Positions 49,028 through 57,447 of a DNA stretch of 60,398 bases are shown here, piece after piece. The notes under the pieces are model-generated. The model was not told the origin of the DNA and did not search any database. It saw only the letters and a list, made by a program, of their open reading frames with translations. Location: contig CAMCQT010000014.1 in NCBI GenBank assembly GCA_945877125.1, positions 1 to 60,398 on the forward strand, in the 5' to 3' direction. The translations under genes were made by a program, and so were the position numbers. This DNA is from Candidatus Brevifilum fermentans. Lineage in GTDB: Bacteria; Chloroflexota; Anaerolineae; Anaerolineales; Villigracilaceae. The stretch's first letter is position 1; every line of letters begins with the position of its first letter.

Positions 49028-50046
49028 CCAGACGTTTTTGGGTTTACATCGAACAGGAAGACGGTAAAGCCCACCCGGTAGCCTGGGAATTACTTGGCGT
49101 GGCGCGCCGTTTGGCAGACGAAGTCAATGATAACGCTGTTGTCGAAGGCATTCTGGTTGGGGACAATATGGAAGAACTTGCCAGGGAAGCCATTCAATAC
49201 GGCGCTCAAACAGTTTACGTAGTGGATGGTCCCACCTTCAAGAATTATCTCAACAAACCATACACCACCGCGCTGTCTGCCTTGGTGAAAAAATATGATC
49301 CAGAAGTTTTGCTGGTTGGAGCCACCACCCTCGGCCGTGATTTGGCCGGAGCTGTGGCAACCAGCATCGGCACCGGCTTAACCGCCGATACCACGCATCT
49401 GGCAATGGGCGAAGTCAAAGGAACTGTCCAAAAATTATTGCTGGCAACCCGTCCTGCGTTTGGCGGCAACGTGATTGCAACCATCGTCTGCCGTGATTAC
49501 CGCCCGCAGATGGCCACCGTGCGTCCGCGTGTGTTCACCTCAGCCCCGCGTCAGGCAGATGCTAAGGGCGAGATCGTGCGTGAGGTGATTCCCATCACCC
49601 CAGACATGATCAATGCCGAAATTTTGGAATTCATCACCAATGATGCGGCGTCGGTCAAACTTGAGTATGCCGACATCATCGTCTCTGGTGGACGCGGACT
49701 TGGCGGAGCAAAAGGTTTTGCCCTAATCCAGGAATTAGCAGATGCATTGGGCGGCGTAGTTGGTTCCAGCCGCGCCTGCGTCGATGCAGGTTGGATCAAG
49801 TACGACCATCAGGTTGGACAGACCGGCAAGACCGTACGCCCCAAACTTTATATTGCCGCCGGTATCTCTGGCGCCATTCAGCACAAAGTAGGTATGCAGG
49901 AATCAGATTTCATCCTTGCCATCAACCGCGACCCGCACGCCCCCATTTTCGACGTCGCCACGATGGGCATTGTTGGCGATCTGTACGAAGTAATTCCCGC
50001 CATGATTAAAGAAATTCGGGCGCGCAAAGAGGCTCAGCATGGATAA
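49024..50046 (+). CDS. fixB: Electron transfer flavoprotein alpha subunit (FixB)
   Basis: 340 residues. N-terminal domain with VAWELLGVARRLAD and LLVGATTLGRDLAGAVAT; the FAD-binding C-terminal domain has IVSGGRGLGGAKGFALIQEL, GSSRACVDAGW, VGQTGKTVRPKLYIAAGISG and DFILAINRDPHAPIFDVA, the alpha-ETF signature. It forms the heterodimer with FixA and docks on FixC. It overlaps fixC by 8 bp. Confidence 0.94.
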   Translation: MTRRFWVYIEQEDGKAHPVAWELLGVARRLADEVNDNAVVEGILVGDNMEELAREAIQYGAQTVYVVDGPTFKNYLNKPYTTALSALVKKYDPEVLLVGATTLGRDLAGAVATSIGTGLTADTTHLAMGEVKGTVQKLLLATRPAFGGNVIATIVCRDYRPQMATVRPRVFTSAPRQADAKGEIVREVIPITPDMINAEILEFITNDAASVKLEYADIIVSGGRGLGGAKGFALIQELADALGGVVGSSRACVDAGWIKYDHQVGQTGKTVRPKLYIAAGISGAIQHKVGMQESDFILAINRDPHAPIFDVATMGIVGDLYEVIPAMIKEIRARKEAQHG

Positions 50047-51361
50047 GAACCAGAAACTTGAATTTGATGTAATTGTGGTCGGCGCAGGTTTGTCTGGCTC
50101 TGCGGCGGCGGCAATTGCGGCGCGCAGCGGCTTGAAAGTTGCCATCGTCGAGCGCGGACAAAACCCCGGCAGCAAGAACTATTTCGGCGGCGCGCTCTAC
50201 ACCCATTCCCTGTTGGAAATCTACCCCGATCTTTGGGATCGCAAACCACCGCTCGAACGCCCCGTCACCGAAACTGGCTTCTGGTTCCTCTCGAAAGACG
50301 GCTTGGTAAAAGCCACCGTTCAGGGTGGAAAAGTCAACAGCAATCCGATTGATGCCTACGTTGCACTGCGCGCCAAGTTCGATGCGTGGTGGGCTGAACA
50401 GGCTCAAAAAGAAGGCGCGTTCATCATCCCCAAGACCCTCGTTGTGGATTTCATCCGCGAGAATGGTAAGGTAGTCGGCGTCAAAACCGACCGCGATCAG
50501 GGCGATATCTACGCCCCGGTGGTCATCATCACCGAAGGCGTCAACAATCTGCTGACCCAAAAGTTGGGACTCGCCAAGCACGACATCAAAGGCGACTCCG
50601 CAGCGCTGGCTGTCAAGCAGTTGATTTCCATCCCCGCCGCAACCATCAACGCTCGCTTCGGGCTGACCGATAACGATCACGGTTTGGCGATGTCTGTCAT
50701 GGGTGATGTCTCGATGGGACTGCCCGGACTCGGCTTCATCTACACCGGTGTGGATTGCGTTTCAGTGGGGGTGGGCGTCACTTTGGAAGCCCTGCGTGAA
50801 GCCGGCATCAAGCCCTACGAACTGCTCCAGCGCTACATGAACCACCCCATGATTGCTCCATTGATCGCCGGTGGACGTTTGATGGAATACGGCGCGCACA
50901 TCATCCCCGAAGGCGGCTGGAAAGATATGCCCCAGCTTTACACCGACGGTGTGTTGGTGGCTGGCGATGCTGCTTCGATGGTCAACGCTTTGCATTGGGA
51001 AGGCACCAACATGGCAATCGTGGCGGGTAAATGCGCCGCTGAAACTGCCATTGAGGCGCACCAGAAGAAGGATTTCTCCGCCAAGTCGCTTTCCAGTTAT
51101 CGCACCCGCCTCGACAAGCGCTTCATCATGACAGACCTGCACCAGTACCGCAACCTGTCCCACTTCCTGAAGACGCACCCCGATTTTATGGCTATTTACC
51201 CGACCTTCATCAACGATGCGCTGGGTATGTTCTTCACCGGGTTTGGCAAACCCAAGGGGCAATTGTACAAGGATATTTTGCGGTCACTGACTGACCGCCG
51301 CCCACTTTTAAAGGCTGTGGGTGATATTGTCGCTTTCGGCAGAACTATTATTGGTATATAA
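50039..51361 (+). CDS. fixC: FixC, ETF:quinone oxidoreductase-like flavoprotein
   Basis: 440 residues. The FAD motif is VIVVGAGLSGSAAAAIAARSG (dinucleotide fold, shown in part), then ERGQNPGSKNYFGG. The quinone-site and membrane-contact regions of the family follow (PGLGFIYTGVDCVSVGVGV, LYTDGVLVAGDAASMVNALH). FixC accepts electrons from FixAB and passes them to quinone. Unlike animal ETF-QO, the iron-sulfur part is on the separate FixX, encoded next. Confidence 0.94.
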   Translation: MDKNQKLEFDVIVVGAGLSGSAAAAIAARSGLKVAIVERGQNPGSKNYFGGALYTHSLLEIYPDLWDRKPPLERPVTETGFWFLSKDGLVKATVQGGKVNSNPIDAYVALRAKFDAWWAEQAQKEGAFIIPKTLVVDFIRENGKVVGVKTDRDQGDIYAPVVIITEGVNNLLTQKLGLAKHDIKGDSAALAVKQLISIPAATINARFGLTDNDHGLAMSVMGDVSMGLPGLGFIYTGVDCVSVGVGVTLEALREAGIKPYELLQRYMNHPMIAPLIAGGRLMEYGAHIIPEGGWKDMPQLYTDGVLVAGDAASMVNALHWEGTNMAIVAGKCAAETAIEAHQKKDFSAKSLSSYRTRLDKRFIMTDLHQYRNLSHFLKTHPDFMAIYPTFINDALGMFFTGFGKPKGQLYKDILRSLTDRRPLLKAVGDIVAFGRTIIGI

Positions 51362-51376
51362 CGAAAGGTGAATCTT

Positions 51377-51697
51377 ATGTCTGAAACCAGCGATACCCAA
51401 CAAAACGACCTCCCCAAGGTCTTCATTGACGACATTCTGATGTCGCTCAAGTACTTCACAGATGAGCATGAAGCCCATCTCAAAATTATTGATACCCAGG
51501 TTTGCATCAATTGCAAAGACAAGCCCTGCATTCAATTTTGTCCCGTCGGCGCCTACCGCACACAGGACGGCGGAACCGTACAGATCGCCTTCCAAAGTTG
51601 TATCGAATGCGGCACCTGCCGTGTGATGTGCCCGCCCGCCAACGTCTCGTGGAAACTTCCACGCGGAGGTTTTGGCGTGGCGTACAAGTTTGGATAG
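51377..51697 (+). CDS. fixX: FixX ferredoxin-like protein
   Basis: 106 residues. CINCKDKPCIQFCPVGAY and CIECGTCRVMCPP give the cysteines for a 4Fe-4S cluster in the FixX pattern. The end PRGGFGVAYKFG is conserved in the family. It sits between FixC and quinone. AAAGG eight bases upstream selects the ATG at 51377 over a GTG at 51368. Last gene of the operon. Confidence 0.93.
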   Translation: MSETSDTQQNDLPKVFIDDILMSLKYFTDEHEAHLKIIDTQVCINCKDKPCIQFCPVGAYRTQDGGTVQIAFQSCIECGTCRVMCPPANVSWKLPRGGFGVAYKFG

Positions 51698-51719
51698 TCC
51701 TTTACTCTCAATCTAAACC

Positions 51720-51767
51720 ATACGCGCCACGTACCTTTTCGGGTACGTGGCGCGTATCATTTTTTCT
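51720..51767 (+). terminator. fixABCX terminator
   Basis: ATACGCGCCACGTACC pairs with GGTACGTGGCGCGTAT (loop TTTTCG), followed by TTTTTT. Confidence 0.9.
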
Positions 51768-51786
51768 GGTTGTAGCGGAATTTTTT

Positions 51787-52818
51787 TTATGCCCTGTTTT
51801 TGTACAGCGCGGCCAGGGCTGCGCCGATGGCTTGTGAAAGGTCACCAAGCGCGGCAGGGACAATGCTGATGACACCACGCTGCGAGGGCCACAAATATTC
51901 GTCGGCAGTTGAGCGCACGATGCCCAGATAACGCTCACGGAAGGCAGATGTGGTTGATTCAGGATCCATCAGCCCGCCGCCGATGACTACAAATTTGGGG
52001 TCAAGCGCCATCGCCAGGTTGGCAACATGCAAACCCATCGCTTTGGCTTGCAGGTCAAATAACTCCGTGGCGAGTTGGTCACCCTTTTGAGCTAATCCGC
52101 GCAGGGCAAAGGCACGCTCTTTGGGGCTGAGGGGTGAATTCGCCAGTTCGTGGTCAGGATATTTCTCCAGTTTTTCGGCTAACAGGTAGGGCAGTCCCGA
52201 GAGGCTGGTGTAGACCTCGACACAGCCCCAGGTGCGTCCGCAGCCGCAGGGATAGGCTTTGGTGCCCAATAAATGCAGGGGCGCGGACATGTGACCGGCT
52301 TCCATTCCGCCTAGTGTGTCTCCATCCAGCGCCAGCCCATTTTGATCGATGTAAGCGCATCCCAACCCAGAGCCAGGGGCCAGCATAACCACCGTTCCGC
52401 CGCTGTTGCCGCGTGCATGTTGAGCTTCGGCCACGCCGCCCATATTTCCGTCGTTGCCAACGGTCAGCGGGATGGCGCATCCGGCGCGTTCGGCCAGGGC
52501 ATTGCTATAGGCCGTGTGCACATCGAACCCCGCAAAGTTTTCAGGCAGATTGGGCGAACGGTCAAAAACGCCATAGCGTTGGAACGGGCCGGGAATGGCC
52601 AACCCCACCCCGCCGACCTGTTCCCAGGTCAGGTCATTTTGGGAAAGGTATGAGTTGATGGCTTCGACCCAGCCGCGAACAACGGCTTCGGGTCCATGCT
52701 CCGAATTGGTGGGAGATTGCAGTAATTTTGTCGAGATGGTTGAGCCGTCGCTCCATACGCCGCCTACTTTAGATGTGGTCGCGCCGCCATCGGTGCCAAT
52801 ATAAATCATTTTATTCAT
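51787..52818 (-). CDS. ROK family sugar kinase
   Basis: 343 residues. The ATP phosphate loop is YIGTDGGATTSKVGG (about 5-19), VGNDGNMGGVAEAQHARG holds the catalytic Asp, LAPGSGLGCAYID follows, and the ROK zinc motif PCGCGRTWGCVEVY carries three of the four usual ligands, with an upstream His in EAGHMSA. ROK kinases phosphorylate glucose, N-acetyl sugars and relatives. DGGATTSK is more like N-acetylglucosamine-type than classical GlcK sequences; substrate open. It lies alone. Confidence 0.9.
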   Translation of the reverse strand: MNKMIYIGTDGGATTSKVGGVWSDGSTISTKLLQSPTNSEHGPEAVVRGWVEAINSYLSQNDLTWEQVGGVGLAIPGPFQRYGVFDRSPNLPENFAGFDVHTAYSNALAERAGCAIPLTVGNDGNMGGVAEAQHARGNSGGTVVMLAPGSGLGCAYIDQNGLALDGDTLGGMEAGHMSAPLHLLGTKAYPCGCGRTWGCVEVYTSLSGLPYLLAEKLEKYPDHELANSPLSPKERAFALRGLAQKGDQLATELFDLQAKAMGLHVANLAMALDPKFVVIGGGLMDPESTTSAFRERYLGIVRSTADEYLWPSQRGVISIVPAALGDLSQAIGAALAALYKNRA

Positions 52819-53018
52819 AGTTTCTTTTTACCTTCCATTCTGATTTTTATCTGCCGGTAAAATCGGGCAGTATTTTGTCCATCGCAATTATAAGTCTGTT
52901 TGGTTTGTGAGTGCATTAACACACCAAAACACGCTCGTTACGATTATTCCAATCCTCCTGGATTGTTGCGGCCGCGCTCTTTTTTATTGCGATATAATGA
53001 CTCGCGCATCATCCCCCG

Positions 53019-53052
53019 CTTGAGTTTGTTCAAACTCACGGGCATTTTTTGC
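53019..53052. terminator. Terminator-like hairpin in a gene-free stretch
   Basis: CCCGCTTGAGTTTG pairs with CAAACTCACGGG over TT and is followed by CATTTTTTG. No gene ends beside it on the forward strand. Part of the 717-bp gap 52819-53535, which otherwise holds nested repeats. Confidence 0.4.
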
Positions 53053-53109
53053 CCCTGATATTTTTCCTGATCTATAAAAAACAAAACCACCTGAGTGAAA
53101 AATATAATA

Positions 53110-53534
53110 GACCTCTTGCAAAAGTCCTTTTTGCCACAGCGGTCACAGAAAAAAAAAGAGCCCCATTTACAAGTTTACGGCAAAGGCTTAACGCGAAAAG
53201 CGCAAATTGGGCGAATTTTCGCAAAGCTTAATAACTCACCTTACGCAAAATATTTTTATGATGACCCCGAAGGGGTCAAATGATTATAGATTTTGGCAAG
53301 CCATCCATTCAACCCCGCAGGGGTGACATTGGTTGTGAAATCCATATCATCCCTGCGGGATTTAGGTTCAACCATGCAATTTTCTATAATCCTGCCATCC
53401 CTTCGGGATTGAACTGCGTAAGGTGAGTTAATAAAAAATTCGCGTCTTTCGCCTTTTCGCGTAATTTGCGTTAAGATTTTTTGAATTTGAGAAAGCCGTA
53501 CCCTGTGGACTGCGGCTACTTATGCAAGAGGTCA
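53110..53534. mobile_element. P3 element copy C carrying two further nested repeats
   Basis: Outer ends GACCTCTTGCAAAAGT (53110 on) and ACTTATGCAAGAGGTC (to 53534). Inside lie opposed TTAACGCG and CGCGTAATTTGCGTTAA arms (about 53186 and 53442-53475), and inside those the M2 element 53234-53428. Three layers, so successive insertions. Its right end supplies the AAGAGG four bases before the sulfatase ATG. Confidence 0.7.
53234..53428. mobile_element. Miniature inverted-repeat element, family M2, copy B
   Basis: Ends ACTCACCTTACGCA and TGCGTAAGGTGAGT, internal hairpins GACCCCGAAGGGGTC and CCCGCAGGGG. It is flanked by the direct repeat TAATA (53229-53233 and 53429-53433), a likely target duplication. 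Near-identical to 40433-40625. Confidence 0.8.
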
Positions 53535-53535
53535 A

Positions 53536-55047
53536 ATGAAATATATAAAACTGATTTTCGCCATCGTCGTGGGGATGGTTGTCCTTGCCGCCTGTACCAA
53601 CACGGATGCAACGCCGACGACCAGCCCCGAACTGCCAGCGTCCACTCCTGCCCCTTATTTGCCGACCCTCTTCGAGATTAAGAATGATGCGAAGGCCTCT
53701 CAAATCCGGCTGGATGACCCGCGTCCGAATATCATCTTTATTTTTACAGATGACCAGCCGTATCACACCACCCAATACATGCCCACCGTGCGCGATGTGT
53801 TGATGAAAGATGGGATCAACTTTGAACAGGGATTCTCGACCACGCCTTTGTGCTGCCCCAGCCGCGCCAGTATTTTGAGCGGACAGTATGTTCACAATAA
53901 TAAGGTTTATACAAACACCTGGCCCGAGGGCGGCGCGAGAAAATTTGACGATGCTTCCACGTATGCGGTATGGGTAAAGGATGCGGGCTACCAAACTGCG
54001 TACTTTGGCAAATACTTGAATGATTATGATTCACTCGAACCCTACGGCTATGTGGGACAAGGCTGGAATGAGTGGGGAGTTTTTCTCGGCAAGAACCTGC
54101 ACTCAGATGATGACATCGGCGCGTCGCAATATTATTTAGATTTTAGTGTGTCTGAAAATGGCAGCGTGGTTGAATACAACGGAGAGAACTCCATCTTTGG
54201 CGCAGACTATATCACGCGTAACGCCGTTGATTACATCTCGGACAAACGCGATGAGCCGTTTATGTTAACAATGGCTTATTACAATCCGCATTCGCCGTAT
54301 TTTTGGGCAGAGCGTCACGATCAGCAGTTCCGCCGTACCGGAGCCTTGCAGGCAGAAGCCTACCGCTCGCCCAATTTTATGGAGGAGGATGTTAGCGATA
54401 AGCCGCAATATTTACAGGACTTAAATCCGATCTCGGTCGAGAAAATTGATATTTCCTACAAGCAGATCCTGCGCTCGCTGCTTTCGGTGGATGACGGCGT
54501 TGCTTCTGTGCTGAATGCGCTGGACAAAACAGGCTTGAGCGAAAAGACGATCATCGTTTACATCACCGACAACGGATTGACCGTGGGCGACCACCGCTTT
54601 GGTCTGACCAAGAATTGCGCCTACGAATCTTGCGCGCGCATCCCGTTCATTGTTTATGCGCCGTCCATTTTTCCAGCGCGCAGCGATGAACACATTGTTG
54701 GCAATATTGACCTTGCACCCACATTTGCTGAGTTGGCAGGTGTGACCGCGCCTGATAATGTTAACGGCATGAGTCTTGTGCCGCTGCTAAAGGATATCAA
54801 CGCCGATTGGCGCGATGCAATTCTGATCGAACACTGGCCCACCGAAGATGGAGTCGGCTCAAAAATTCCGGAATTCTACGCCGTCCGAACCGCGGATTGG
54901 AAATATGTGGAATACTCCACTGGCGAGAAAGAGTTGTACGACCTCAGGAATGATCCGTATGAATTGGAAAATATTGCAGATCAACCTGAACATACCGAGA
55001 TACAAAAACAATTAAAGCTGCGGCTGGATGAGTTAAAGAAGGAATAG
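53536..55047 (+). CDS. Exported sulfatase (lipoprotein, N-acetylglucosamine-6-sulfatase-like)
   Basis: 503 residues. Lipobox VLAAC (Cys20) with a Thr/Pro linker. The alkaline-phosphatase-like core has PNIIFIFTDDQPYHTTQYMP (metal Asp pair), TTPLCCPSRASILSGQYVH with the C-x-P-S-R formylglycine site, YFGKYLNDY, and IVYITDNGLTVGDHRFG (second metal pair). C-C-P-S-R is the form seen in glucosamine-6-sulfatases. Maturation to formylglycine needs an enzyme not in this window. The ribosome-binding site is the end of a P3 element. Probably releases sulfate from polysaccharide outside the cell. Confidence 0.92.
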   Translation: MKYIKLIFAIVVGMVVLAACTNTDATPTTSPELPASTPAPYLPTLFEIKNDAKASQIRLDDPRPNIIFIFTDDQPYHTTQYMPTVRDVLMKDGINFEQGFSTTPLCCPSRASILSGQYVHNNKVYTNTWPEGGARKFDDASTYAVWVKDAGYQTAYFGKYLNDYDSLEPYGYVGQGWNEWGVFLGKNLHSDDDIGASQYYLDFSVSENGSVVEYNGENSIFGADYITRNAVDYISDKRDEPFMLTMAYYNPHSPYFWAERHDQQFRRTGALQAEAYRSPNFMEEDVSDKPQYLQDLNPISVEKIDISYKQILRSLLSVDDGVASVLNALDKTGLSEKTIIVYITDNGLTVGDHRFGLTKNCAYESCARIPFIVYAPSIFPARSDEHIVGNIDLAPTFAELAGVTAPDNVNGMSLVPLLKDINADWRDAILIEHWPTEDGVGSKIPEFYAVRTADWKYVEYSTGEKELYDLRNDPYELENIADQPEHTEIQKQLKLRLDELKKE

Positions 55048-55054
55048 CAGGAAC

Positions 55055-55122
55055 GGTAGGTCACGCTTGAAGCGTGACAATATTAAATTCAATCAGAAGT
55101 CACGCTCAAAGCGTGACCTACA
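55055..55122. repeat. GTAGG...CCTAC double-hairpin repeat
   Basis: GTAGGTCACGCTT and AAGCGTGAC, then GTCACGCTC and AAAGCGTGACCTAC. Same outer bases and two-hairpin design as 10580-10645. It lies 8 bp after the sulfatase stop. Confidence 0.75.
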
Positions 55123-55126
55123 AGAA

Positions 55127-55168
55127 AAGCAAAAGATGACTGGGCAAAATGCCAGTCATCTTTTGCTT
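55127..55168. terminator. Strong hairpin between convergent genes
   Basis: AAGCAAAAGATGACTGG pairs perfectly with CCAGTCATCTTTTGCTT (8-nt loop). The A/T-rich arms let it end transcription from either side, between the sulfatase and the toroid-protein gene. Confidence 0.75.
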
Positions 55169-55227
55169 GAAATTTATCTACTTGCATCTTTATATTTTTT
55201 ACTGTACGCCAGCTTAGAGAAATTCCA

Positions 55228-56451
55228 CTATTTTCCCTTAACCATGCTCTGATATTCCAAATAAGCAGTGACGCCGTTGATCCAATTTTGCAACCCGTCG
55301 ATGCGAATGGTCGCTTCATCACAGCCACTGAAAATACCGCCGCCAAATTTGGTGATGGTTTCTTCAGAAATATTCCAATTGCAGTCATTGTCTGGCAGTT
55401 GTCGTGCCTGCACAAAAGTAATGAATGCGCGGATTTCAGGGTCAAGCCATTGAGTACCTGCATCTGAAAGATAAAATGCCTGCGCCAGCGCCGCCAGCGC
55501 TTCCACTTTTGTGGCGCTGGAGATGCTGGTATTTTTTGGGTTGAGCGAGCGGACTTCTCCCGCAATGATCGTCTTTGCGATCTGCATGGCGTAGGTCTTG
55601 TCTTCGTCGGTAAGCGAATCCAGGCGCGCCAATTTGCTGAACGCATAACTGTGCCAGTGGTCTTCTGTGACTGGCTGCGAGATCATGAATTTGTTTACTT
55701 CGCGTGCCTGTGTTAACCAAAACTTATTGCCTGTCATCTCATATAGATCGGTGAGCGCAAGCAAACTTTCACCAGAAGCGAAAGTCACATAAAAATCGGG
55801 GTCGGCTGTGCCGCCAAAATAGGGGTCAAGCGCATAATAAAAACCACCCTCAGGTTTCCGCATGGACACAATAAAATAGCCGAGTTCCATTGCGGTATTA
55901 AGCAGGTTGCGGTCTTTCAGAAAAAAATCGCCCGTGGCTTGCCAGCGTTTGTAGATCGCGTCCACGGTCAGCGCGGCGCCGCCCAGTTGACAATTTCCTT
56001 CTGTGTAAAAACATGTCCCTCTAAAATTGGCAGGGTCGCTCACAAGCAATTCCAAATAATGTTCAAGCGCGAGATCGCCTGCGTTGCAATATTTTAGATC
56101 AGCGGCAACCCGGCACACGGTGAAAAGTGAACCCGTCCCGGCCATCAAGCGCACGTGCGATGGAGAATAAGTCCGCTCCCCGCTCATAAAATCCACTTGA
56201 TAGGAAAGCTCGCCATTCGGAAGTTGTTGGCGCACCAAATAATCGCCAGCCGCGATGACTGATTTTTTTAGCGTACCTTCTGCAATGGGAATTGTTTTTG
56301 GAATTCGAGCAGGCACAAATGTGGGCGGGGGTGAAGCCTCCACGACGGGCGGGGCAGAGACCCGCGCTAATTTTTCATTGACAACAAAAAATATTATCAC
56401 CGCCAGCACGAACACGGCGGCAAATATATATTTTTTATTGATTGAAGACAT
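55228..56451 (-). CDS. Membrane-anchored alpha/alpha-toroid protein (glycosidase-like)
   Basis: 407 residues. One N-terminal membrane segment (8-24) and a Pro-rich spacer precede an all-helical region of repeated hairpins: LKKSVIAAGDYLVRQQLPNG, HVRLMAGTGSLFTVCRVA, LGGAALTVDAIYKRW, FASGESLLALTDLYEMTG and KVEALAALAQAFYL. This resembles the six-hairpin glycosidase or squalene-cyclase-type toroid. No catalytic motif stands out. Being next to a sulfatase hints at carbohydrate work outside the membrane. Its start overlaps the HAD gene by 17 bp. Confidence 0.7.
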   Translation of the reverse strand: MSSINKKYIFAAVFVLAVIIFFVVNEKLARVSAPPVVEASPPPTFVPARIPKTIPIAEGTLKKSVIAAGDYLVRQQLPNGELSYQVDFMSGERTYSPSHVRLMAGTGSLFTVCRVAADLKYCNAGDLALEHYLELLVSDPANFRGTCFYTEGNCQLGGAALTVDAIYKRWQATGDFFLKDRNLLNTAMELGYFIVSMRKPEGGFYYALDPYFGGTADPDFYVTFASGESLLALTDLYEMTGNKFWLTQAREVNKFMISQPVTEDHWHSYAFSKLARLDSLTDEDKTYAMQIAKTIIAGEVRSLNPKNTSISSATKVEALAALAQAFYLSDAGTQWLDPEIRAFITFVQARQLPDNDCNWNISEETITKFGGGIFSGCDEATIRIDGLQNWINGVTAYLEYQSMVKGK

Positions 56452-57121
56452 CGTTGCCCTTTTTTACATGCTCATTTAATTCATGCAGGGACAACTCAGC
56501 CAAAGATGGAACCGTGATGTCGCCGGTCACGCCCATTTTTGCAGTCATTGGATTCGGAACCCCGACCACGAAAATTCCTGCGCGTCGCGCGGCTAGCACA
56601 CCGTTGGGAGAATCTTCAAAAACGACAGCCGCATCTTTTTTAACGTTGAGTTGGTCCAGCGCCTTCAAATAGATGTCTGGGTTGGGCTTGGTTCTGCCGG
56701 GCGGTACATCGTCCTGACAAATGATCTGGTCAAAATAATCAAAGATGCCAAGCCGTTTTGCGTGCGTATCAACCCACGAGTGCGGAGAACTGGAGCCGAT
56801 GGCAACCTGCAAGCCGTTTTCTTTTGCCTGTTCGATCATCGAAATCACACCGGGCAAAATTGGACTGGCATGGATGATTTCGTCAGATTCTCTTCGGTAG
56901 CGAACTCTCGAAGAAACAGCATCCAGCCGCCCCTGAGTGAGACGCGCGAGATGTTCCGCCGCGTCAAAGTTCGAGATGCCATATCCGCCGATCGTTTTCT
57001 CCCACTCATCAACGGGTAATTCAAATCCACATTCTTTGTAAATGGATTGCCAAACCAAAACTTCGGGCGTTTCGGTATCGAGGATCAGCCCGTCAAAATC
57101 AAATATAAGTGCTTTTAACAT
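56435..57121 (-). CDS. HAD family hydrolase (beta-phosphoglucomutase-like)
   Basis: About 228 residues. Motif I is LIFDFDGLILDTETPEV, motif II AIGSSSPHSWVD, motif III GRTKPNPDIYLKAL and motif IV VVFEDSPNGVLAARRAG. A helical cap (about 15-80) makes it a C1-type HAD such as a phosphosugar phosphatase or mutase. The ATG at 57121 overlaps the stop of the upstream gene (TAATG), so translation is probably coupled. Confidence 0.9.
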   Translation of the reverse strand: MLKALIFDFDGLILDTETPEVLVWQSIYKECGFELPVDEWEKTIGGYGISNFDAAEHLARLTQGRLDAVSSRVRYRRESDEIIHASPILPGVISMIEQAKENGLQVAIGSSSPHSWVDTHAKRLGIFDYFDQIICQDDVPPGRTKPNPDIYLKALDQLNVKKDAAVVFEDSPNGVLAARRAGIFVVGVPNPMTAKMGVTGDITVPSLAELSLHELNEHVKKGNDVFNQ

Positions 57122-57447
57122 TATGGAAACCGCCTGACAAACTCTGCGATCGCTTCCCACATTTTAAGATTAAGATCGCTGCCACTTGTCGTTGAAATAT
57201 TTTCAACCATGTGCGCCAATGAAGGCTTCATTAATAAATACTCGCGCTGTGCTTCTGTGACCGAGCTAAAGAAACGCGTGTGGTCCATCCAGCCATAGAC
57301 CTTGCAGGAAACAGAAATATATTTACTACCGCGTTTGAGTGTGACGCGTACACCCCCTTTGTGTACTTCGTCGCGCAAAATCTCGCCGCCTTCCGCGCCC
57401 ACGCTGCCGATGGTTTGTCCGGCGTTATACGCAAACCAACTACTCAT
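57121..57447 (-). CDS. Small conserved-looking protein of unknown function
   Basis: 108 residues, no signal peptide or membrane segment. It reads SSWFAYNAGQTIGSVGAEGG, then GGEILRDEVHKGGVRVTLKRG and KVYGWMDHTRFFSS, suggesting a beta-rich half followed by a helical end (LNLKMWEAIAEFVRRFP). I do not recognise a family. Overlaps on both sides (8 bp with the acetyltransferase-like gene, 3 bp with the HAD gene) show it is a real member of the cluster. Confidence 0.7.
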   Translation of the reverse strand: MSSWFAYNAGQTIGSVGAEGGEILRDEVHKGGVRVTLKRGSKYISVSCKVYGWMDHTRFFSSVTEAQREYLLMKPSLAHMVENISTTSGSDLNLKMWEAIAEFVRRFP

